Shown here one piece after another: positions 57,584 to 64,000 of a DNA stretch of 64,000 bases. A program made the position numbers and the translations under genes. The stretch comes from Anaerolineae bacterium (lineage in GTDB: Bacteria > Chloroflexota > Anaerolineae > DRVO01): positions 62,001 to 126,000 of the forward strand of contig JABLXR010000001.1 in NCBI GenBank assembly GCA_013178015.1, read 5' to 3'. The notes under the pieces are model-generated. The model did no database searches, was not told the origin of the DNA, and saw only the letters and a list, made by a program, of their open reading frames with translations. Positions within the stretch are counted from its first letter, which is position 1. Every line of letters starts with the position of its first letter.

Positions 57584-57914
57584 GCTCAGGCGGCAGTCGT
57601 ACGGGGCAGACCCGCGTAGGTGGTTCCTTCACAAGCTCTAGGGCTAGGCTCTTCGGCCGGCTGCGCGGCCAAGGCGATGGCGCTCAAGTCCCTCTCGAGC
57701 AGCCCGGGCCCCCAGGCGCATGGACACAGGGCACGCTCACGCGCGCACTCCTTCTTCCCGAGGAGTCCGCGCCCCCAGGCGCGGCCGGCGCATGGACACA
57801 GGGCACGGGCGGGCGCGCACTTCTCGAAGGAGGGCGTACCGGCGATCCAGCCGGGGCCCGCTCCCGCAGTCTGAGCGCCGGTGCTGCTCCAAATCCGTCC
57901 CCTTGATCCTGAGC
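57584..57914. repeat. Dispersed GC-rich repeat element, copy B
   Basis: Ends match copy A (19955-20311). Inside are two tandem units with a 72-base period: catggacacagggcacg occurs exactly at 57719-57735 and 57791-57807, each followed by a gcgcgcac-type core and a cgaggag or cgaaggag tract, as in the complement of the 79-bp unit. It fills most of the 481-base gap between the GT39-like gene and the radical SAM gene. Confidence 0.7.
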
Positions 57915-57981
57915 TGTTACCGGCAGCCTACCTGGAGCAGAGATACAGTCGGCAGCCAGATGGGCAGGGGGAGGCACGGAG

Positions 57982-59118
57982 TCAGCCGGACAACGGAAGA
58001 GGCATCTGCATCGGGGGACGTCGGCCAGCCAGCAGCACGAAGGGAGCGCATGTCTCGGCTCGCATCCCCAAGCGCGCCAACTGGGTCAAATCGCGGATGG
58101 TAGCATGGCGGCGGGCCTCCAGCAGCCGCCGGGCGCCGGTGGGGCCGATCCCTGGCACCCGCACCAGAGCCTGCCGGCTGGCGGTGTTGACCTCCACCGG
58201 AAAGCGCTCCGGGTGCCTCAGCGCCCAGGCCAGCTTCGGGTCCATGCCACTTTCCAGATCCCCCTGGTCGTCGTACGGGATCTCATCGGCGGAGAAACCG
58301 TACTCCCGCAGCAGAGCATCCGCTTGATACAGGCGACGCTCCCGAGCTGGGGCCATGGGGGGCACATCCTGCAGAGGCGAATCGGGCACGGGCCGGAAGG
58401 GGCTGTAGTAGGCGCGGCGGAGCCCATAGCCCCGATAGAGCCCATCGGCGCAGGCCAGCAGCTCCCGATCGCTCTCCCCTGCCGACCCGGCCACGAACTG
58501 GGTGGTGGGGCCGGCAGGCGCGAACCCGGGGATGCGCGCCCTGAGTGCCCGCATCCGGTCCATCAGCCCCAGCAGCGCCCCGAAGTCCTTGTCGGGCGCG
58601 ATCCGGCCGAGGCGAGCGGGGTTGGGTGCCTCCAGATTCACCGAGATGCGGTCCGCTATGAGGCCGGCGCGCTCTACCTGGTCGTCCGTGGCGCCAGGCA
58701 TCACCTTCAGGTGCACATAGCCGGTGAACTGATAGCGGCCTCGCACGATCTCCACCGTGTCCAGTAGCCGATCCATGGTGCGCACCGAGTCGCCGCACAG
58801 GCCTGAACTGAGGAACAGGCCCTGAACCAGCCCGCTCCGCCGCATGTCGTCGAAGGATCGGGCCAGTTGGTCCGGACTCAGAGTGCACCGCCGCACGCGG
58901 GCACTGGCCCGGGTGGCGCAGTAGGCGCAGTCGTTCTGACAGGCGTTGCTGAGCAGGACCTTGAGTAGAGGCACGCGTCTCCCGCCCGCCGCGGCCCGAA
59001 AGACGGCGCCGGTCAGATCCGGCCCGGGGGAGCATGCCAGCTCAGCGGAGCTGGCCTCCACGCAGGCTGCTCCCACCAGCAGCTCCAGCTTCTCATCCAC
59101 GCCCAGAGCCCGCACCAT
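57982..59118 (-). CDS. Radical SAM / helix-hairpin-helix putative DNA modification or repair protein
   Basis: 378 residues. The radical SAM cluster motif is C60-x3-C64-x2-C67 (NACQNDCAYC). The barrel is followed by a C-terminal helix-hairpin-helix DNA-binding unit (VNTASRQALVRVPGIGPTGARR). This matches the family usually annotated as DNA modification/repair radical SAM protein and often found near a uracil-DNA-glycosylase-like gene, which is not adjacent here. The ATG at 59118 sits seven bases after a TATACT box, so the mRNA is probably leaderless. A LexA box lies in the promoter. Confidence 0.85.
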   Translation of the reverse strand: MVRALGVDEKLELLVGAACVEASSAELACSPGPDLTGAVFRAAAGGRRVPLLKVLLSNACQNDCAYCATRASARVRRCTLSPDQLARSFDDMRRSGLVQGLFLSSGLCGDSVRTMDRLLDTVEIVRGRYQFTGYVHLKVMPGATDDQVERAGLIADRISVNLEAPNPARLGRIAPDKDFGALLGLMDRMRALRARIPGFAPAGPTTQFVAGSAGESDRELLACADGLYRGYGLRRAYYSPFRPVPDSPLQDVPPMAPARERRLYQADALLREYGFSADEIPYDDQGDLESGMDPKLAWALRHPERFPVEVNTASRQALVRVPGIGPTGARRLLEARRHATIRDLTQLARLGMRAETCAPFVLLAGRRPPMQMPLPLSG

Positions 59119-59124
59119 GACCCC

Positions 59125-59153
59125 AGTATAAGAACGTATGTTCTCACCGTCAA
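59125..59153 (-). promoter_or_regulatory. Promoter of the radical SAM repair gene, leaderless
   Basis: Minus-strand TTGACG (59153-59148) and TATACT (59130-59125) with a 17-base spacer. Transcription would begin at or next to the A of the ATG at 59118, leaving no room for a ribosome binding site. Confidence 0.75.
59132..59143. promoter_or_regulatory. LexA (SOS) box, GAAC-N4-GTTC type
   Basis: gaacgtatgttc is a perfect match to the GAACN4GTTC operator bound by LexA of Gram-positive bacteria and Chloroflexota. The flanking bases extend the palindrome to agaac-gtat-gttct. It sits inside the -35/-10 spacer, so LexA would block RNA polymerase until DNA damage. Confidence 0.8.
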
Positions 59154-59165
59154 GAGGAGCACCGC

Positions 59166-59282
59166 AGGGGGAGACGCGGAGACACGGAGACACGGAGAGG
59201 GGGAGACTGGTCAGTCACTCCCGTCTCCGCGTCTCCCGGTCTCCGTGTCTCCCCCTCTCCCCGTCGCCGCGTCTCCCCTGCG
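59166..59282. repeat. Imperfect inverted repeat of GGAGACGCGGAGAC-like units, second copy
   Basis: Left half: gggggagacgcggagac and gagacacggag units. Right half: cgtctccgcgtctcc and ccgtgtctccccctctcc. The same family as 6745-6879. It lies between a radical SAM gene and a UroD-family gene. Confidence 0.7.
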
Positions 59283-59297
59283 CTCTCGGCGATGAGA

Positions 59298-60428
59298 TCA
59301 GTACTCCCCGTACATGCGCGCGGCTTCGACCAAGGCGCGGATGTTCTCGTCCGGGGTATCCCGGCCACACTGGTCCCCGGTGGAGAGAATGAACCCGCCG
59401 CCATGTCCCGCCGCCTCTATCGCCTCCCTCGAGGCTCGCATCACTTCCTCGGGCGTCCCCCGGAGCATCACATCGGTGGTGTGCAGGTTGCCCATGAGAG
59501 CGATCCGGTCGCCGTAGGTGCGCTTGAGCTCGGCCAGGTCGCAGTCGCCCATAGGAGGGACTTCCAGGGGGTTGATGCAGTCCAGATCGGTCTCCTCAGC
59601 GCACCACCGCACCAGGTCCCGCTCTATCCCGCAGGAGTGCAGCATGGTGGGCACCCCGGCCTGCTTCGCCATGGCCGTTAGTGCCTTGATGGTGGGCAGG
59701 GAGAGCTCACGAGCAATCCGGGGCGACTGGAGGGTGATGGTGCCTGAGCCTCCCAGGAGCACGAAGTCGGGACGCTCCTGGAGGATCATCTCCATCTGCG
59801 TCACCGCCAATCGGTGGTGGAGCTGCCGCAGGGCCTCGATCAGGTCGTGTTTCTCATAGTACCAGTAGGCCAAGTCCGCCAGACTGCCCTTGAACAGCCC
59901 GTACCATGACTGGAACCCGGGGTAGCCCATCGCCACCCCGAAGATGCCCAGGTCGCCCCACTCCTCCCGCTGCTGGCGCAGCAGGGAGGGGTTGTACCCC
60001 AACGGCGGCGCCATCCACTTCTCCACCAGGTCCCACCTGGCCTCGAGGTCCTCGATGGGCTTCTCGGTGACGGTGGGCGGATCTCCCTCGTAGTACGTAG
60101 TGACCGATCGCCAGGGAAGCCGATCCAGCAGCCCCCTCACCATCACCACCCAGCGGCCATCTCCCTTCCGGATGTCTTCAATGGCCTGGTAACGCTCGCC
60201 CGGGTACTGGAACTGCATGTCTCCGTACGTGAACCAACCATCTATCCCGAAGTAGCGCACCGCCTCGGTGTAGGCCTGCCACAGGGGAGGCTGGCGGAAG
60301 TAGTACACCTCCCAGAAGGGCTTGCCCGTCAGCCGGCTGGGCACCATATTGGAGATGTCGGGCGTGGCCGGCACCCGGTCGGGCATGCCACCCGTCATGG
60401 CAATTAGCATCCGCTCGCGTGAAGTCAT
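59298..60428 (-). CDS. Uroporphyrinogen-decarboxylase-superfamily protein (methyltransferase-like), second
   Basis: 376 residues with the UroD-superfamily frame: MTSRERMLIAMTGG at the start and LHSCGIERDLVRWCAEETDLDCINPLE, whose H-x-C and later cysteine resemble the zinc site of MtaA-type corrinoid methyltransferases. No haem or corrinoid protein gene is adjacent. It is only distantly related to the gene at 25604. Together with the following oxidoreductase it may belong to a catabolic cluster (inference). Confidence 0.78.
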   Translation of the reverse strand: MTSRERMLIAMTGGMPDRVPATPDISNMVPSRLTGKPFWEVYYFRQPPLWQAYTEAVRYFGIDGWFTYGDMQFQYPGERYQAIEDIRKGDGRWVVMVRGLLDRLPWRSVTTYYEGDPPTVTEKPIEDLEARWDLVEKWMAPPLGYNPSLLRQQREEWGDLGIFGVAMGYPGFQSWYGLFKGSLADLAYWYYEKHDLIEALRQLHHRLAVTQMEMILQERPDFVLLGGSGTITLQSPRIARELSLPTIKALTAMAKQAGVPTMLHSCGIERDLVRWCAEETDLDCINPLEVPPMGDCDLAELKRTYGDRIALMGNLHTTDVMLRGTPEEVMRASREAIEAAGHGGGFILSTGDQCGRDTPDENIRALVEAARMYGEY

Positions 60429-60458
60429 CTCACCATCCCATCCATAGGGGAGATCTCA

Positions 60459-60542
60459 CCGCAGAGAGCGCAGAGAGAAGGGGAGGAGAAGAAGGGGCGA
60501 AGAGTCAATGCGTCTTCTCTGCGATCTCTGCGATCTCTGCGG
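60459..60542. repeat. Inverted repeat with CCGCAGAGA-CGCAGAGA arms
   Basis: ccgcagagagcgcagagagaag (60459-60480) faces a complementary series of gcgatctct units ending in ctctgcgg (60514-60542). It lies between the UroD-family gene and the ThuA/MocA fusion gene and is different in sequence from the GGAGACGCGG family. Confidence 0.7.
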
Positions 60543-60569
60543 TAGAATCCCCTTCCCTGCGACGATTCC

Positions 60570-62237
60570 CTACCAGTACGTCGGCTTCTCCGGCCGACCG
60601 GACTCGGCGGACCGGTTCGCGGCCTCGATCACACCAATCACCCGCGCTGCGGACTCCGGGGTCACAGGCACTGGATCGCCCAGGATGAGGTGATCCGCCA
60701 GGCGGCGGTACAGGTCCTCCACCTGTGACCAGTCCGACCAGGTATGCGGCCCCTTCTTCGCGGGCCGGTAAGGGAGCAGCTCCTCGGCCATGCCGTCCTG
60801 GCCCGCCCGGTAGACGAGTACGTTGCCGCCGATGTCGCGGTGAGGCGGTCGCACCTCCACCGCGCCCCGGGTGCCCAGTAGCCGCATGTAGGCCTTGCGC
60901 GAGGCGGAAAGCGTGCCGAACTCGATGTCCATCAGCTGGCCCCCGGAGAACTTCACTACCATCTTGGCCGCGTCGGCCACGTTGACATCGAACCAGCGGC
61001 GCTTCTGCGTCCACGCACTCACGGCCACGACGTCATCGCGGATGAGGTTCAGGCCCCAGTCCACCCCGTGCGCCCCCCAGTCGTGCATCAGCCCCCCGGA
61101 CACGTCCTTGTCCGACCGCCACCAGTAGCCCGGGTGGCCATACCCCGCCAGGAACAGCTCGTACAGGTAGGGCTCCCCTATCTCACCCGACTCGGCCACC
61201 GTCCTCACGGCCATATAGTCGCGGTCCCAGCGGCGGTTGTGGAAGACAGTCAGAGTCAGCCCCTTCGCCGCTGCCTTCTCGATGAGCCCGGCCGCCTCAG
61301 CCCCTGTGATGGTGAAGGGCTTCTCCACCATCACGTGTTTGCCCCCGTCCAGCAGCCGGTGGGTCACTGATGCGTGGGCGTTGTGGGGAACTATGACCAC
61401 CGCCAGGTCCACCTCGGGATCGGAGGCGATCTGCAGCGGATCGGTGCAGGTGCGTATGCCGGGCCAGTGCTCGGCGGCCAGCTCCATCTGCTTCGGGTTC
61501 AGGTCACACGCCGCCACCAGGGTGATCCCCGGGGTAACAGTCGCCAGCGTGCCGTGGAAGTGCCCCATGCCGAACTGGTTGCCGTAGCCGACCAGGGCTA
61601 GGCGCACATCCGGCCCCGGCCGCTGGCCCAGAGCCCACCGCGTGCCGTGGCAGGTCAGATCGAGGAAGTTGGCGTCGGCCAGGGCGCGCTTGTCGTGCCC
61701 CAGGCCCAGGTAGAACACCCGACCGTCGCCTTGTTGGCGCACCCAGGATATGGGCACCGGTTGGCCCAACTGGCGCGCCTCCAACAGGGGGTGGAAGTCG
61801 CACCGCTGCGTCACCAGGTAAAGCTCGTCCTCGATGGTGAACGACTCCGGGGCCCGTCGGGTGATCATGTGCTCGCGGTCCACCGTCCAGACGGTGAAGG
61901 GCATGCGCGGCGGGTGGCCGTTGAAGTCCGCCCCCAGAAGCTCATGGTAGATGCGGTTCTGGGGAAATGCGGCCATGCCCCCGTGCAGCACCACCAGAGC
62001 CCCGCCGGCTTCCACCCAGGAGACCAGCGACCGGGCCTGATCGTCCGTCATTTCGCCCCGGTCGCTATAGACCAGGAGCAGGTCGTACCCACCCAGGTGG
62101 CTGAAGGCGTCCATCTCAGTGGCCTTCTCCACTGTGGCAATTCCGCGCCGCTCCAACTCTCTAGAGACGACCCCAAAAGCATGGTCCGCCGGGTGGAACC
62201 CTCCGAAGCTGCGCGCGAACATCAGTCCCTTCTTCAT
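60570..62237 (-). CDS. Fusion of ThuA-like domain and Gfo/Idh/MocA oxidoreductase
   Basis: 555 residues. Residues 1-205 form a ThuA-like glutamine-amidotransferase-fold domain (VVLHGGMAAFPQN around 82-94; FYLGLGHD near 175-182). Residues 211-555 are an NAD(P)-dependent Gfo/Idh/MocA enzyme with VGYGNQFGMGHF at 216-227, the EKPF dinucleotide/lysine motif near 300 and a C-terminal beta-sheet domain. These two families are often neighbours in sugar catabolism; here they are one chain. ThuA domains are linked to 3-keto-sugar metabolism. Substrate unknown. Confidence 0.88.
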   Translation of the reverse strand: MKKGLMFARSFGGFHPADHAFGVVSRELERRGIATVEKATEMDAFSHLGGYDLLLVYSDRGEMTDDQARSLVSWVEAGGALVVLHGGMAAFPQNRIYHELLGADFNGHPPRMPFTVWTVDREHMITRRAPESFTIEDELYLVTQRCDFHPLLEARQLGQPVPISWVRQQGDGRVFYLGLGHDKRALADANFLDLTCHGTRWALGQRPGPDVRLALVGYGNQFGMGHFHGTLATVTPGITLVAACDLNPKQMELAAEHWPGIRTCTDPLQIASDPEVDLAVVIVPHNAHASVTHRLLDGGKHVMVEKPFTITGAEAAGLIEKAAAKGLTLTVFHNRRWDRDYMAVRTVAESGEIGEPYLYELFLAGYGHPGYWWRSDKDVSGGLMHDWGAHGVDWGLNLIRDDVVAVSAWTQKRRWFDVNVADAAKMVVKFSGGQLMDIEFGTLSASRKAYMRLLGTRGAVEVRPPHRDIGGNVLVYRAGQDGMAEELLPYRPAKKGPHTWSDWSQVEDLYRRLADHLILGDPVPVTPESAARVIGVIEAANRSAESGRPEKPTYW

Positions 62238-62368
62238 GCCGTCTCCCCCGCCAACACCAGATTCAGGGTGGAGTCGGCCGGGATGGCCTGCCCCACGACT
62301 GGATCCGATCTGAGTGGCAGCAATCTACGCGCGGGGGATGGCAGAGTCAACGCGCATGGGGAAGCGAA

Positions 62369-62390
62369 GGGGCCCGCGCGTGCGGGCCCC
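62369..62390 (-). terminator. Perfect GC hairpin downstream of the Cys-rich secreted protein gene
   Basis: ggggcccgc (62369-62377) pairs with gcgggcccc (62382-62390) across a four-base loop, 36 bases after the minus-strand stop at 62426. No T run follows. Confidence 0.5.
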
Positions 62391-62425
62391 GGCTGGGTGC
62401 AGGCTGACCGGGAGCGACTGAGGCG

Positions 62426-62962
62426 CTATTGTACCACGTAAGTGATATAGGTCGCCCAGTTGGCGCCAGGGAAGGGGCTCCCGGCGCCCCAAGCGGTCTC
62501 ACCCTCACCGCTGCAGTCGCAACGGTCGCACAGGTCTCCACAAGGAGGGCACGGGCAGCACGAACCCCCACTATCAATCCAGGGGTAGACCTCCGCGTGA
62601 GCAGCGATGTACAACGTGGTACCGACACCCCACGATCCAAGCGACACCCTCTTGGAGGCTCCTGGGGTGCACTCGCCCTCCCGCTTGTGCTCGAAGCGGC
62701 CTGGAATGGGATTGCCACGCGCTTGAGGAATGCTGTCGAGGCTAGTGGCCACGTGCAGGTGCGCCTCACCAATGCACCATCCCCGGCCAGCGATGGTCAC
62801 GTACAGAGCCTCACTATCGTTCCAAACGAGGACGTCACCGACATCGGTGTGCTGGCCGGCTATGAGGTCCGAGCTCATAGGACTGTCTTGCGTATGCGCC
62901 CAGGCACCCATAGGTAGGCCGACAGCCAGTACAACGAGAACAAGGATCGCCAAACGCTTCAT
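62426..62962 (-). CDS. Secreted Cys-rich protein of unknown function
   Basis: 178 residues. A signal peptide with likely cleavage after Ala22 (MGAWA) is followed by a beta-rich region with HLHVATSLDSIPQARGNPIPG. Near the end seven cysteines are packed at 135, 136, 138, 141, 145, 148 and 150 (CCPCPPC then CDRCDC), before a WGAGSPFPGANWATYITY tail. The cysteines could bind metal or form disulfides. GGAGG lies eight bases before the ATG. No close family was recognised, though the WATYI tail recurs in uncharacterised exported proteins. Confidence 0.75.
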   Translation of the reverse strand: MKRLAILVLVVLAVGLPMGAWAHTQDSPMSSDLIAGQHTDVGDVLVWNDSEALYVTIAGRGWCIGEAHLHVATSLDSIPQARGNPIPGRFEHKREGECTPGASKRVSLGSWGVGTTLYIAAHAEVYPWIDSGGSCCPCPPCGDLCDRCDCSGEGETAWGAGSPFPGANWATYITYVVQ

Positions 62963-63459
62963 CGAAGACCTCCAGGATTGATGGTGCCAAATCGGATAGG
63001 GTTCGCACCATAATAGCATCGGAAGGTGCCTGGGCGAATAAGTGTTCGACAGGAAGTGTGTAGGAAATGCGTTAGCCCGTGCGCCCTTGGAGGCCGCGAA
63101 GACTGCTGTCGCCTGCGCCTGCTGCGCCTCGGCTGGGCGATAGCGGTCAGAGGACGACGGTGTGTGAGGCGAAGCTGTGGAGGCGGCCGATCGCCGCCAC
63201 CGGGCCAGGCCCCCTCCGGGCCCTACCTCAGCGAGAAGCGCCGGTGGGGCCGATCGCGTGAGTGCCGAATGCAGGCGAGCCAGCGCCCGGTCCGGCTGGG
63301 GGGACATGGCGGTTCGGAGCTGCACGCTTGAGCTCGATCGGGTGGACGGCGGGCCAGCTCGGCTTGGCTCCTGCGTCAGACTGGCGGCAGCCGCCCCACG
63401 CCACCGAGCGGTTGTACTCGCTATCGACCTGCCCTCTCCAACCGCCTCGGACCGGCGGC
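62963..63459. other. Gene-poor interval
   Basis: 497 bases with no supported gene between the secreted-protein gene start and the end of the FAD oxidoreductase gene. It should hold the promoter for the former, but none was clear. Confidence 0.4.
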
Positions 63460-64000
63460 CTAGAGGCCCACCTCACTCAGATGCAGCCGCACTCCCCGAC
63501 GGCGAAGATGCTCTTGCAGCGCCCCCACGTCCAGCAAGTCCGGCGTAGTCTGGGCCCGCACCGCCAGGGCTGCCGCTGCGCCGGCCGCCTGGCCCGTAAG
63601 CGCCGCCGGCGGGATCACCCGGGCCACCTCCCAGGCGTCGCCCTCGGCATCCAGGCAGCGGCCCGCTACCACCAGGCTCTCCACTCCCTGCGGCAGCAGG
63701 GCGCCATAGGGGATCTCCCATACCGGACCGGCCCGGCGCCAATCCGCCACCAACCCGATCGAGTCCGCGCGCGCCATGCCAGCCTGTCCCGGACGCATCC
63801 CGTCGCGCCCTACGATGCGCCTGACGGTGCGGAACTGAGGCATCGCCGGCAGCGTCACCGGGTACAGGGTCTCCCGCGTCGCCTTGCCGGATTGGTAGCA
63901 GTCGCGATAGCGCTCCCGCAGCAAGCGTCGGCCAGCAAGCACGAACTCAGTGGCATCGCGAGGACCGCATCCAGACAGCTGCGGGGCATCGCCTGGCTGA
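63460..64000 (-). CDS. FAD-dependent oxidoreductase, C-terminal part (5' end beyond window)
   Basis: About 180 residues read to the right edge without a stop. The conserved C-terminal pattern of the large FAD-dependent oxidoreductase family is clear: EIPYGALLPQGVESLVVAGRCLDAE, then RVIPPAALTGQAAGAAAALAV. These enzymes often accompany sugar catabolic genes. The N-terminal FAD-binding motif lies outside the window, so the substrate cannot be inferred. Confidence 0.82.
   Translation of the reverse strand, partial: QPGDAPQLSGCGPRDATEFVLAGRRLLRERYRDCYQSGKATRETLYPVTLPAMPQFRTVRRIVGRDGMRPGQAGMARADSIGLVADWRRAGPVWEIPYGALLPQGVESLVVAGRCLDAEGDAWEVARVIPPAALTGQAAGAAAALAVRAQTTPDLLDVGALQEHLRRRGVRLHLSEVGL

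Noticed and set aside
63238-63255. 18-base identity with 58132-58149 (gcgccggtggggccgatc)
   Set aside because: One copy lies inside the helix-hairpin-helix coding region and the other in an intergenic stretch; flanks do not match, so coincidence is likely.

Overview
The window reads as a chromosomal segment of a high-GC, probably anaerobic member of the Chloroflexota (Anaerolineae-like). This is an inference from gene content: many sugar and peptide ABC importers whose lipoproteins have Tat-like leaders and Pro/Thr/Ala-rich linkers, an indolepyruvate:ferredoxin oxidoreductase, GTG and TTG starts, and a Gram-positive/Chloroflexi-type LexA box. No tRNA, rRNA, CRISPR array, transposase or phage gene was seen.

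Layout. 0-1.7 kb: a partial methyltransferase and a nucleotide-sugar dehydratase. 1.7-15.2 kb: an aromatic/branched-chain amino-acid module. A minus-strand livK-H-M-G-F-paaK operon faces a plus-strand paaK-ACT-iorA-iorB operon, followed by two GNAT paralogues and an aminotransferase. 15.3-17.7 kb: six overlapping minus-strand genes forming three consecutive nucleotidyltransferase/HEPN modules. 17.7-23.8 kb: a PreA-like dehydrogenase, a degenerate archaemetzincin-like protein, rimO, an orphan solute-binding protein and a DUF1232 protein. 24.3-34.9 kb: a minus-strand LacI-oppABCDF-UroD-oligogalacturonate-lyase-like cluster with a legible promoter and operator. 35.4-46 kb: a plus-strand cluster of two Fe-S reductase paralogues, a U32-like Cys-rich protein, a sugar ABC importer, a DUF6259-type hydrolase and a NamZ-type N-acetylmuramidase. 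It carries a fossil of a tandem duplication. 46.3-50.7 kb: PIN-TRAM protein, then translationally coupled cysE-cysS-rlmB. 50.8-51.2 kb: five 79-bp tandem repeats. 51.8-57.5 kb: oppD-oppF, a small membrane protein, pncB and a GT39-like membrane protein. 58-64 kb: a LexA-box-controlled radical SAM repair protein, a second UroD-family protein, a ThuA/MocA fusion, a Cys-rich secreted protein and a partial FAD oxidoreductase.

How the parts work together. The first module can take up aromatic or branched-chain amino acids, transaminate them, oxidise the 2-oxo acids to aryl-acetyl-CoA with IorAB and recycle free aryl-acetates with PaaK. The 24-35 kb and 35-46 kb clusters look like two carbohydrate scavenging systems, one for uronate-type oligosaccharides and one possibly for peptidoglycan-derived sugars. 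The least explained part is the translationally coupled Fe-S reductase/U32-like pair at 35.7-39.1 kb. Non-coding DNA carries at least three families of palindromic or tandem repeats, one present at three separate loci.
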